Source: Lepisosteus oculatus
Lineage: Eukaryota; Chordata; Actinopteri; Semionotiformes; Lepisosteidae
Assembly: GCF_040954835.1 (NCBI RefSeq)
Contig: NC_090703.1
Span: forward strand, 17,187,444 to 17,251,443
Direction of reading: 5' to 3'
Length of the DNA stretch: 64,000 nucleotides
Shown here: one piece after another, positions 53,423-64,000 of the stretch
How positions within the stretch are numbered: the stretch's first letter is position 1
How the letters are laid out: every line of letters starts with the position of its first letter
Notes under the pieces: model-generated
Told to the model about the DNA's origin: nothing
Database searches by the model: none
What the model saw: the letters and a program-made list of their open reading frames with translations, nothing else
Translations under genes and position numbers: made by a program

Positions 53423-56171
53423 TTTATTCAAAGTGGTACAACAAAGCACTTCTCTTAAACATGCCTGGAAAAAAAAGTAGATCACGGTGATCAAAGTAGA
53501 TGCGGTGAAATGAAAAAAAAAAGTCAGCAGTTACAATTGTTCAGTTCTCCGTTCAAAAAAATCCCTCACTCCAAGAAGTTCATTCTTTTTAACAAAAAAT
53601 AAGAAGTGCAAGGAGTTTCTCCTTAGCAGAGGAGAAAAATACAGTCATTAAAGTACATTCTAAATCATAAAAGTGAAGAAAATAAGGGCACACAAAGTTC
53701 CAAAATACCTATGATGGGAACATAGGAAAGTTTGTTTTCTATAGAGATATTCAGAAACTAAGGTCTACTAACCCAAAGCGTCCATTATTCTCTTTCAAAT
53801 GAGCTGTTTTTCTCTTGCTGTCTTTTGTTTTGCCAGTCTGAGCTGATAAAGCATCCATTGCTTATTTTCCCTGTATTGTTTCCAGCAGTTAAGTACAAGA
53901 GCCTGCAGCATTATAAATGAGCCTTAAGAGCCTTAAACCCTTTAGGAAGAAGAGAGAAGCTTAGGAAGAAGCTACCACAGCGTGTTTGAAAGTCTCTGAA
54001 GACTGTGCCTCTAGAAATTTTGTTCATCTAAAACCTGCACGTTGGGAGGTAAATAAAAAAGGAAAGACTGCAGGCTATTGTAACTTAAAAAATATTTAAG
54101 AATATTTTTTTTAATAGCAGCCTATACAGGTCTTGGGTAATGAAGCAACACTTTGAGAATGTAATATATGCATACTCAAAACAAGTGCTTTTTTTGTTTC
54201 TTGGGTAGCAGATCTTAAAAGTTTCATTTAAGATGTTTGATCTTTATCACTGAATACGACACCACTAAAGAGGTGATTCACATTACAGTATTGATATATT
54301 GCAAATAAAAAATCAGATTTTAGCCGACACCACTGAAGTTAGTACCTGTGTCGGGAGCTAAACAGTCCTTCAAAATGTATGTTCATTGAACAAGCCAAGA
54401 TTCTCAATTAGTCATGCATAACAACTCAAGCTAAGTGTGTTGTATCTATTAAAATAAAAAAAAGATATATCAGTGTGCTTTGATATTGTAAATAAAAAGT
54501 AATACTAAGCATCATACTCTAGTAAACCCTGAACCAAAACAAAAATCTAATAAATACTATATCAAGTTTTATCAGGAAAGATAAAAAGAAAATAACTTAG
54601 TTTAATTTTAGTGCTATATCCAGCTCTTGTAGCATCTCACACAAGGAAAATTAAAGTGAATCCAAAAACAGTTCTAACGCATCCACAGTACTGACCAAAA
54701 AGGCTCAAAAGATAACTTGCCAATTTGTGAAATTAAGTTAAGTCCACTAGAGTTGCTCAGACTATGTGCAGAATTAACTGAGTTCAGTAGTTTTCTAGCT
54801 GTAGTATATCATATAGACTGTAACTTACTCAAAACCTGGAGAGATACCGAGATACTTTAACCACTGGCAACAGGTGGCAAAACAAATGCTTTAGACAGGT
54901 CAGAGAATAAGAACAAATTATATAATATACTGCAGCTTTCCAAGAAGACTTATATGCGTGTACAAATATACAAGATCCTATACAAGTTCTTTTTGACTGA
55001 TAAACACGTACCATAAAAGCAGATAAAGACGCATCTGGGTCAGTTTTCATACTCAGCATATGCGTCAGTACAGCAGGCAATGTCACCATAGCCAAATATA
55101 TTGTTTTGTTCTCCATTTCAACCGAGTCAAGCCATAAAGCACAGCAGCATTCAATTTCTCAGCATTGTCTTAACTATTCTTTCTAGTGCATGCTTCCAGG
55201 ATCATTAATTCACAGTAAGGACAGGAATGCGAGGACTTTAAATAAACTCCTTTTAAAGGCTCCAGAAGTATATCCAGGCCTTTCTAGATCTTGCACAAAA
55301 TGAATTTTTAAAGAAGAAATCTCACTGGCTTTTTGTTTAAGCTACCAGCTGCAGATTCAGTGAAAGGGGTCACAGAACACATCCTATAAATAAACATCAA
55401 CACACTGCGTGGAAAAAAAAAATAGTGAAATACTATCCTGTTAGGTGTGCTTTCACCTTCTTTACACTGTAACTCTTCGAATTATTTTCTTCTTGCACTT
55501 GTATCCTGGAACTACCAATTATGGTAATTCATCATAAGCCCAGTGCTACTGATTCCATTTAAACAACCCTCATATCGGTATATTTCTTAAATTAAAAAAT
55601 AATAAATAATATGGAAAACAAAGATCAGCAATAGATTACCACAATTGGACCGGTTGTGATTTCCTAGACTTTTTTTGTTCAATTTACACAAGCCCTAGTG
55701 ATGGAGGTGTTGCTGTACACCGACTAGCGAATCTGTGGTTTGCTCTTCCTCATCACTAAATCTTGTGCTCTTGGCATTTTAAACTGTGGAGCCCTGCGCC
55801 TGCAGGGGACAAAAAAAGAAAGAAAGACAGGGCAGAGCATTTCTCCACAACCTGTCATGGATGGAGAAACTTTGCCTGCTGGTGTTGACCAGTTCCCAAC
55901 AGATAAATGCTTACTGGAAGTTTCTCAAAAGATAAATTCAAGTCCAATAAACGTTCCGACTGCTATAGTTGAGGTGCTCCCTGTTAATTTAGTTGATTGA
56001 ATGCTGCTACGCTGCTTTGTAAAACAAGACGTCTGCAGGGCCTCCTTGTCTATCGTGATTCTCAATTAGTGACACCCCTGACAGGTTTTCATATGTACAG
56101 GCTTTACATAGTGGCATTCCGTTACAGGTGTGTAAAACCACTCCGTCCTCCCTGTGGCGCGCGGAGATGGA
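53423..56171 (-). other. zbtb42: Probable zbtb42 3' untranslated region
   Basis: Downstream of the zbtb42 stop (minus strand) there is no protein-like frame and the sequence is AU-rich, as for the long 3' regions of the ZBTB18/42 pair. Candidate polyadenylation signals on the minus strand are AATAAA at 53428-53423 and again at 52573-52568. The true end is not determined. Confidence 0.4.
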
Positions 56172-58339
56172 TTATCCGATGGCCAGTGTCTTGACCAGGC
56201 CGCAGTGGAACTTGCGGATGTGGCGGTAAAGGTCTCCGGACTGGGTGAAGCGCCGCTCGCACCACTTGCAGGCGTGCGGCTTCTCGCGGGTGTGGACCAC
56301 GGCGTGACGGCTCAGGTTGTGCGAGTACTGGAAGCTCTTGCCGCACTGGGCGCACGTGTAGGGCTTCTCCCCGGAGTGCGTCCGTTCGTGGCGCTTCAGC
56401 GTGTACATGCAGGAGAAGGTCTTGCCGCACTGCGAGCAGGTGGGCACCGAGCCGTCGGGCGACAGCTTGGAGCGCGGGCCGTCCTTCTCGCGGAAGTGCG
56501 AGCTGAGGTGGAGCTGCAGGACGTGGGGGCTAGGGAACACCTTGCTGCAGAGCGGGCAAACGCAGATCTGCTGGCCGGGCGGCAGGAGCACCCCGCTGGA
56601 GGTGGAGATGTCCGAGGAGGCCAAGTCGTCCTCCTCTTCCTCCTCGCTCCCCCCAAGCGGCCCCCCCTCTTCCCCTCCGCCACCTCCGCCAGCTCCCCCC
56701 CCTCCTTCCTGCTCCATCAAGTCATCCTCCCGGGAGAGCAGAGCCGCCGAGGAGCCGTTGTTGCCTGGGAAGAGGGCAGCGAACCCTGTCACCACTGAGC
56801 TCCTGGCACTATTCCCAAAGCGCTGGCTCTCCGGGCTCATCGGCTCACTGTCCTCCTGCTCTGACAGCAAGTCGTGTTCGTCTTTAACAAGTGGCTCGGT
56901 GCCCTGCTGCTGGCTGTCGAAAGCCAGCTGTCCCGAGACATAGGAGGGGTGTAAGGAATCTCTGCTAGACAGAGGCTTGAAAGACAAATCCAGAGCGCAG
57001 TCCGTGTCATCTGAAGCCCGGGACCTCTGGGACAGAGATGCCGTGGAACTACTGACATCAGCTTTTGTTTTTCCAGCTGTTCGGACGCAGGACTCGGCCT
57101 CAGCTGACACATAATTGACACCTACAAGGTCCAGGGACCCGCCAGGGTGACCGTTCGCCTTCTGCCTGCACTGTGCAGACCTTTCACAATCCGTGACAGC
57201 CAGCCTCACTTCCCCGTTGTCTGTGTCAAATTCATCTGCTGTGGGCGGCTGCTGCTGCTGCTGCTGCTGTTGCTGCTGCTTTAGATGCTCTCCATCTGAA
57301 GAGTTCTCTTTTTCCAGGCAGCTGAGCGCTATCCTGTCCTTAATCTTTTCATCCAAAGAGCACAGCTCCTTATCTTTTAGCTTGCCTTTGCACACTTTTA
57401 CAATGTCGTACATGTGAAGGTAGCTGGCAGCCGCCAGAACATCCTCCACAGGCAGGGTGCTGAATTCCAGCTTCCCCTCATACATAAATTCAAGGAGCAG
57501 GCTGAAAGCCGGGGCTGTCACAATGTCACTGTTCAGATGCACAACGTCCCTTTTGTCTAGCTGGTCCCTGTAGAAGAGATGGAAGTACATGCTGCACGAG
57601 GCCAGCACAGCTCTATGGGCTTTGAATCGCGCCTCTCCGACGAGAACAGTACAGTCACAGAGGAAGCCTTGGTGACGCTGCTGACTCAGACACTGCAGCA
57701 ACTGGCGGCTATGGTCTGGGAACTCCATTCTTCCTTCATAACCTGATCAAAAACAGGAAAAACTGGATATTAAAGAAACAAAAGGCAGACACTCCAAGGA
57801 CTGCAGCGCAAGTTAGCAACCAGTATTGTCTTGGAAGCGAGCACAGAAAATAACAAACAAAACTAAAAAAAAATTCCATTTACCTCGAACCTTTATAGAT
57901 TTTAAGTAGCAACCGAGAACAAGATTAAAAAATAGAACTCCATTGAAACACTAAATTACATCATAACACCGCATGTCTGAAAGCAAACCAAATTCAGGAA
58001 CAGGATGGGCAGCTGTAATAAACTACAACAGTAAAACAAAAAAAAAACACTTTTTAAAAGCAAATAAAAGTTTGTCGTAACAGCGGTGGCCCTGTTGTAT
58101 ATTTAACGTGCACTTGTCTGCATGTGCAAGAATTGTGCCGAATGAACTTGGCAAACACCGCCTATACTAAATGCGCCTATGTGCCTTCGGGATAACTTTC
58201 TAAAAACTACACAAACTATTCCTTACTCTAAAATATCACCGGTTTGTTCTAGCTTCTTCTGCGTGCCCTCTAATGCCCCCGTCGTAGATGGCTGTCACCG
58301 CCACTTCGCAGACTTACCTTTCTCTCCAGCTAGCAACAT
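56172..58339 (-). CDS. zbtb42: BTB/POZ and C2H2 zinc-finger transcriptional repressor Zbtb42 (2 coding exons)
   Basis: Nuclear DNA-binding repressor of the ZBTB18 (RP58)/ZBTB42 pair. The main exon 57742-56172 holds the 518-residue core starting [14 protein letters not shown]; a short upstream exon 58339-58318 (donor GTAAGT) splices in frame and adds [12 protein letters not shown], giving 530 residues. In core numbering: BTB about 14-115; polyQ 151-160; CtBP-binding-like ALDLS 245-249; Gly/Glu-rich tract 340-368; four C2H2 fingers starting at Cys391, Cys431, Cys459 and Cys487, with conserved TGEKP-type linkers (HSGEKPY, HTREKPH). [15 protein letters not shown] and the C-terminus HCGLVKTL match ZBTB42 rather than ZBTB18. 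Human ZBTB42 is 422 residues, so the central region is longer here. It is convergent with siva1, whereas in human ZBTB42 runs in the same direction as SIVA1. Confidence 0.93.
57253..57282 (-). repeat. zbtb42: CAG/CAA trinucleotide tract encoding polyglutamine
   Basis: Plus-strand CTG repeats with one TTG interruption give a run of ten Gln after Lys150 of Zbtb42. It is likely length-polymorphic. A separate short GCT/CTG run lies at 59089-59103 outside coding sequence. Confidence 0.8.
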
Positions 58340-58740
58340 AACAGATTTCGATCAGTGATCAATACTTTTTTTTTGCACTTTCCATGTAATTTCAGAGGAA
58401 AGTCACCGAACCCATACACACGGCGATTGGTAAGCTGGTCTTCAGGTTTAATTTGATAGCATACATTTACACACACACACAAAAGCAAGCCTCGCGTATA
58501 TCGCCACTAGTCCAGCGAGCAAGGTTAAGAAAAAAGCAAGGGGAGTAAAGTGAAGTGAGTGCTCTGTTTGCTAATTACACTGCAAGCTGTGGAGTCAGCT
58601 GCTCTGACATCACCGCAATGGAAATGCTACCTCCAGCTGTGCTCCTTTTAATGCCATATGTTACTCCAAATCGAGCTACCAGCTAACCCACAGCTTGTTT
58701 CCTTTAAAGTTCCAGCAGCCCATTTATAGGCATATGAGAT
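58318..58740 (-). promoter_or_regulatory. zbtb42: zbtb42 promoter and 5' leader with clustered E-boxes
   Basis: Upstream of the first coding exon lie four palindromic E-boxes within 141 bp: CAGCTG at 58596-58601 and 58634-58639, CATATG at 58655-58660 and 58731-58736. A TATAAA-like element on the minus strand is at 58728-58723 and a TAATTA core near 58572. CAGCTG boxes are bound by myogenic and neurogenic bHLH factors, which fits the muscle and neural roles of this gene pair in mammals. The transcription start would be about 58.69 kb if the TATA-like box is used. Confidence 0.5.
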
Positions 58741-59460
58741 GACAAACTTATTTTACACAGCCTCCATTCGAAACACAAACTCCACTGCAATCAAGTCGAT
58801 TACCCTTAAATAAACACGCTTGTGTCCTCATTCACAGGTTGGCTACCTACGATAACGCACCACGACAAATACTTGCTCCAAAACGGAAGGCGGACGATTA
58901 TTGTTTATATTCACAAAGTTCCTCATAATCGGCACACAAATCCGTATTAATTCTGAATGTTTGCGGCGGAACACTTGTCAGAGAAAGTAAAACTCGTCGT
59001 CGCTAGGGCCAAGTTAGGGGGCAGTAGCAATTAGCAACACGCATAAACTCCAACTCACAAGGAGGTGTACAACCACAAATGAACTCCGCTGCTGCTGCTG
59101 CTGCGCTAGCGCTAGACTGTGCGGTAAGGTAATCTAGTAAGTTTCGGTTACTGCGATCTACTCACACATGAGGCTGAAGCAGCCGAGGAGCCTGGTTTGA
59201 AGTGTTCCAAGCTGCAGAGTTGGCTAAAACTACCGTTGTCCTTTCATGATGTGCTCCCAGATGTTGCGTCTCCTGTCGTTTCTTGTGAGTCTCTGTCTGT
59301 CCCTGGCAGCCTAGCAGCGCCCTGTAGTGTGTTTGTCAAGCAGGTTGTTAATGGGCCAGTCTCGCGATAGTGCCTACTACAATAGGTACTGTACTACTGC
59401 ATAACATCACACAGTGGCAGCAAGTAGCAGCTAAGCCTGGAAGGGAAAATCGTGCACGTA
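58741..59460. promoter_or_regulatory. CpG-containing divergent region upstream of zbtb42
   Basis: CpG-rich for this window ('acggaaggcggacgattatt', 'ttgcggcggaacacttg', 'ctcgtcgtcgctag'), with a TCTCGCGA motif at 59360-59367, a core typical of TATA-less, often bidirectional vertebrate promoters. A plus-strand transcript (akt1 would be expected head-to-head with zbtb42) may begin here, but no coding exon of it lies within the window. Confidence 0.4.
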
Positions 59461-60680
59461 TTAATTTAGAAAATTATAGCATCAAACTACATCCGAAAAG
59501 TTGCGTCTATTTCGTTTAATCCACCATTCAACGCAACTTTATTTTCCCTACATATTAATTTGTTATCGAGAAGTTGGAAACTAACAGTATTAAACTCCTG
59601 TTCTCTTGACTCACTATTATACCTATTACAATTCGATACCTTTACACAAACCCAACACTATGTAAACTTACAGTAGCTTACAGTAGTATAATAGCACTTC
59701 AAAAATATGAATAACTTGCTGTTAATATTATTTGTAAATAGATTCAGGCACCTCTAAAATGTTATAAAATATGGAAAATGCCTTCCTTCATTCTGAAATA
59801 TATTGGGAATAAAGGAAGACAATTACAGTGGGTTTTTTTTTTTAATAAAAGCTGAAAAGACCAATTAAAATAATTTTAAATAAGAGCCATGGGTATAATC
59901 AACAATGAGGGGGAAATATAGTAAAAATATAATAAAAAAAATAATTTCTACATTGAAATGTTTTTCTACTTGATGCATTTTCCGATTTGCTCCTTTAAAC
60001 CTGAACTGATGGCAACCTTTTAGATTTTACTGTAGTTATATTCCCAGTGACCGATCATGACTGATCTGCTGTTTGAAGTGTGGAATTCTCATTGTGGAGC
60101 TGCTCAAGTGCTTTGAAGATTGTATTTTTTTTTCTTACACTCTAGGTGTCACAAAGAAAATGTCTTTCTCTTTTCCTGACCCAGACAAAAAAATCCAAGC
60201 CTTTAGAAAATGCACACAGGGACAGACACAGCACAAGTGGAGCTGGTTAGCAAGGGGTTAAATTTATGGCCCAGCACGAGATTCCACGCCACATGTTCAG
60301 TTTTATTTCAGGGGGTCAGGAAGGCCCTTCATGAGAATAGGAAGCCTTTCACCTCCGGGTCATTGGTGCATTTCAAGGCAGGGTCACCAGTGATCAAAGG
60401 TCTTTTTCCGTCTGTGCTCTGAGTTCTTTCCTGTTTCTGGCCAGGTGTTGACATGACTCTCTCAGCTGGCCCTGACTCAGCAACGCCCTTACAGGTAATC
60501 TCTGTGTAGGAGACCACAAATTGTACAGCCAGTGAATCCTTCTTTATGTCTCCTGAGCTCTCAGGCATTAGAAAAAGAAAGAAACCTTAAGCAAAGTGGA
60601 ATTGTTTATAATTAGCTGCAAAGTGTAACCTAAATAAAATAATGTCAAGGACTCACCTGCTGTTACTAATCCCAACTCAT
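59461..60680. other. Non-coding with short ambiguous open frames
   Basis: Short open frames overlap on both strands at about 60210-60568 (minus-strand example starting MPESSGDIKKDSLAVQ), but without clear splice boundaries or family resemblance. The remainder is AT-rich. Confidence 0.35.
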
Positions 60681-60734
60681 TAATACAGGCACACACAAGT
60701 GTGCTACTGCCTTTAGCCAAACTGCCCCACCCCC

Positions 60735-60880
60735 TCCAAAAGCATGTAGTCCATATCCAGTGCCCCCTCCCCCTTGCAGACTTTTGTTCTAGGTGGCTTT
60801 ATGTGTATAAATGGAGGCCCCCTCTTCATGTCTCCATTATGCACTTATTCTTTTGACTTTCCTTTGCTGCTGCAGTACTG
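60735..60880 (+). promoter_or_regulatory. Putative TATA-type promoter, plus strand
   Basis: GC boxes 'ccccaccccctcc' (about 60724-60736) and 'gccccctcccccttgc' precede TATAAAT at 60806-60812. A purine/pyrimidine initiator-like stretch follows about 30 bp downstream, and a possible donor (TGG|GTAAAG) lies near 60880. No coding exon follows in the window. Confidence 0.35.
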
Positions 60881-61851
60881 GGTAAAGGTATGGCCATTAC
60901 AGACCTCAACTCAAGGACAGATCCCCAATCCATCATGTGGGTGGAGAGCTTAAGCACTACACTATTCATTAACTGTGTTATTGTTACCCCCATGGCATCT
61001 CAATGGACCTCAGTCTTGGGCACTCACAGTTCATCACAGCTCCCTCACTGCATGTGTCATGTGAATTTAAGAAAACGTCTTGTGAAGCTGCAGAAAATGT
61101 CTTGTTTAATTGCATATATTTAAGGATTTGCAAGATTTTTTAATAATCACCTGCAGGAAATTCCCTACTGGAATTCCATACAATGCTGTCAAAGAGCACT
61201 GGTTGGAATTCTAAGCGTTGCACAAGACAATCCTCAAATAATTGCAACACATAAATGGGTCTCAAAATAAGCTTATCTTCAATAACTTGGAGGCTTGATA
61301 ATAAGGATACAATGAGTGACATTTTCTTTTTTTGGTTAAATTGTTTAAATCATTAACTTGAGTAGGGTTGCCCCCTCTCTATGCTTAATTAATTCACCAT
61401 AGTTAGCTAATAGTTAATGGACACCAGTCAGTTAAGGCTTCAGAAGAATTGTTTTCGGGTATTTGTTTGAATAGTTAGCTCTCAAAAATGATAATTTGCA
61501 CTTTGCTTATGATTTAGAGAAATGCCAGTCTACCCAGACACTTGCTTCAAGGAATAAGGCAATAAGCAGGTGCTGGCTCAGTGTTTTACAGGTGTTTCAC
61601 AGCTGTTTTAATTAATTAACATTCCAATTAATATTTAAAGAACACACCATAAACAACAGTTGTTCAAAGAAATATTTCTCATCTAAAGTGAACATTTTGC
61701 CTGACCATAAAAGTTGAGCTAACTTATTCAGTTTTATTTTTATTTTATTTTTTTCAGACAGAGCAGAAGTAAACAGAGCAGAAGTGAGCTCAAATGTGAA
61801 CAAACTCCACCACTAATCATGAAAATATATTGTCTGTCCTTACATTATAAT

Positions 61852-62990
61852 GTACAGTACCTTACAAAAGTATTCAGACAGTTTTCACATTCTGTTGCTA
61901 TAAGTTTGCAGCACTTTGAAGTAGCAGTTAATATTTGTTATATACATGACATATTTATTTCTTAGCAAAAAGGCTGAATTAAACAAAATAGATATCATGA
62001 AAAAATTGAGAAGTCATGATTGGATGACATGAAGTGTTCAAAACTTTTGCTGAGGCAAAGCAAAATTAATTAAGGTTCACAGAATTACCTCAATGAGCCA
62101 CACAGTTAGTTGAGCAGTATCTGTAAGTCCATTAAAACCAAGTAGCTTTCCAGACACCTCAGCGATAAATTTGTATAAAAATAAAGATCAGAAGAAGGGT
62201 ATAAAGACATCTAAAAGACTTCATATTTGTTTGAGCAAGTGGCTAATCATTACAAAGTGGAAGACTCTGAGAAGCTGGGCAAGAAGGAAAAGGCCAGTGA
62301 CATTGGAAGAGTCACTAATTTTAGTGGCTGGGATTGGAGAAAATGTTCATGGCTCAACAATATCCCCCAAATAGTTCATCGTTCAAACAGCCCCAAACGT
62401 GGCTTGTATGAACTGATATGAACTGAAAAAGATTCAAAACCCTCATGGGGTTTGCAACAAAGCACCAAAGCAATACTACAGATATGTGCCAAAGGATTCA
62501 TGGACAGACAAGACAAAACTGGAACGTTTTGGTCTATTCTGCAAAGCTCTACAATGGATACAAACCCAAAACAGTGTCTGACTTAGTCGACACCATCCCT
62601 ACTGTCAAGCATGGTGGTGGCAGCATTGTGTTATAGTTCTGTTTGTCATTACCAGGGAATCAGAAGCTATTGTAGCATGATGTTTAATCCACTGTACAAA
62701 GTTTGAAGATATTTAACCAGAGAAGACTTGCAGCTATAATTGCTGCCTATGGTTCTTCCACCAAATATTGAGTTCCTGGGTCTGAAAACGTAATGGAACA
62801 TATATCATATTTTTCTCTTTAGTTTTTACTGACGTTTACTGTATCTTGTTTTATGCTTTAAAAATCTTCTCTTTAACCTTTCAGGTTTTGAATGAAATAT
62901 TAGATTCAAAAACTGTGTGTGCAACATTTTATATTTTCACAAAATGGGACACCGTAAGAGGGGTCTGCAGACTTTTGCAAAGCACTATAT
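61852..62990 (+). mobile_element. Degenerate Tc1/mariner-like DNA transposon
   Basis: The left terminus 'acagtaccttacaaaagtat' (from 61853) and right terminus 'gacttttgcaaagcactata' (to 62990) are imperfect inverted repeats. Inside, 'ccatccctactgtcaagcat' (62591-62610) encodes the Tc1 transposase segment TIPTVKHGGGS, preceded by the KPKTV stretch. Near 62735-62770 the sequence matches the transposase C-terminal region. The DDE catalytic frame is not intact (frameshifts, a stop just after the GGGS motif). About 1.14 kb; same family as 12021-13510, opposite orientation. Confidence 0.8.
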
Positions 62991-64000
62991 GTCTGCATAC
63001 AAACTTACATTTCTAGTTCATGTTTTCATTTTGATTTTATGTTTACACTACTTTGTTAACTGAGCTGGATGCAATGTATATACTAGGGTTACGCATTTGG
63101 GACCAAATCCTTTTCAAATTACAGCACCTACAGTATCAAAACAAACATACAACATGCAAAACTAAAACAAAAAAAGTCATTATGGAAAAATAACCTGGAA
63201 TCTTACTTTCTCTAATCCCTTGTGCTTGTTTCAGATGTTTATATTATTAGATAATGAAATATGAAAAAATCTACATAAAGCTGTCCTGAGTTAAAAGTAA
63301 CTTATACTTCTTGTCAATATGTACAAAAATAGTATATACATTTATATGTATTTAAAAAATTATATGGATTTGAAGAGTCTTGTGGCTCTGCACAACAATT
63401 TCCCAGGAAAGAAAGTATATCAAAATCAATGTAAAGAAATTTAGATTTTTAATTTATAAACAATTCTATAAAGTTAATGCTTCAGTGAGTAAGATATGTA
63501 ATTACTTGAGCTATACTCTTACCCTGATATATACAGTATATACATATAGAGTGTATATAATGTATTCTGTGTACTATATCCAGTGTACTATGTTGTATAG
63601 ACATTTATGAATGTAAATTAATTGTAATGATAATAAGCTATTTTTAACTAAAATACTTCATGTATAAGGTTTTTATTTTGTTTAATTATTTCATTTTCTC
63701 AATATATGCAAAGGGATTCAAATCATGACAGTATACACTGCTCTGATTGCAACACTGTATGTCAATGTGCTTCATTCAACTGTAGAAACACCTTGCCTTT
63801 GTGATGTAAATATAAAATAAAAATTGCATGATCAGCTTAAAATGCATGATAGAAAAACAGATTTGGATATTATATAGAAAGTGACCAAAGGAGATATAAA
63901 TGCAATGAAGTGTATTTATTACATTGTAACTAATACACATTCATTAAATTTGTTGCGACAAGATGCCAGCAAGGGTCACTTTGATGAACCAACTATGCTC
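62991..64000. other. Non-coding AT-rich end of window
   Basis: Contains TATA-type simple sequence at about 63525-63600 ('atatacagtatatacatata'). No gene or RNA gene recognised. Confidence 0.45.

Noticed and set aside
56154-56943. Long plus-strand open frames opposite zbtb42
   Set aside because: They are antisense shadows of the GC-rich zbtb42 coding sequence.
60329-60568. 79-codon minus-strand frame (starts MPESSGD) as a gene
   Set aside because: No convincing splice sites or family resemblance; an overlapping plus-strand frame is equally open.
62445-62636. Plus-strand frame as an intact transposase
   Set aside because: It covers only a short middle part of a Tc1-like transposase and ends in a stop just after the GGGS motif.

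Overview
This is an intron-rich, AT-rich vertebrate nuclear segment, most likely from a ray-finned fish. Three genes are supported by complete splice structures: adss1 (+, 13 coding exons, 8077-23763), siva1 (+, 4 coding exons, 29979-34831) and zbtb42 (-, 2 coding exons, 56172-58339). In mammals their orthologues sit together in the ADSS1-SIVA1-AKT1-ZBTB42 cluster. The interspersed repeats (a 5S rRNA-derived SINE, L2- and CR1-type LINE remnants, Tc1-like DNA transposons, tRNA-headed SINEs) also fit a fish. The species is not determined.

Layout. 1-8076: no certain gene, but a plausible 3'-terminal exon on + (about 4389-5115) that could be the end of the upstream neighbour (inf2 would be expected from human synteny). 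8077-23763: adss1, whose first intron carries a full 5S-SINE and a degraded Tc1-like element. 23764-29860: mostly non-coding, with one exon-like minus-strand stretch (28282-28427). 29867-34995: siva1 with an E2F-type promoter site and two polyadenylation signals. 35000-51700: long interval where akt1 would be expected from human gene order but where I see no Akt-like exon. Instead it has at least two good minus-strand exon candidates (38648-38898 with a stop codon, 43058-43189) of a protein I do not recognise, a GC-rich G-tract region near 48.5-48.8 kb and CR1 remnants. 51700-56171: probable zbtb42 3' untranslated region. 56172-58339: zbtb42, with an E-box-rich upstream region to about 58.75 kb. 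58.8-64 kb: divergent promoter-like sequence on the other side of zbtb42, a TATA-type promoter candidate near 60.8 kb, and a dead Tc1-like transposon.

Functionally the genes do not form a pathway. adss1 makes adenylosuccinate from IMP (the muscle-type isozyme of the purine nucleotide cycle), siva1 encodes a cysteine-rich pro-apoptotic adaptor regulated in mammals by p53 and E2F1, and zbtb42 is a BTB zinc-finger repressor expressed in muscle in mammals. The grouping is conserved synteny. The most interesting points are the unidentified minus-strand exons between siva1 and zbtb42, the orientation of zbtb42 relative to siva1 (reversed from human) with no akt1 between them, and the upstream zbtb42 exon that extends the protein in frame exactly as in its paralogue ZBTB18.
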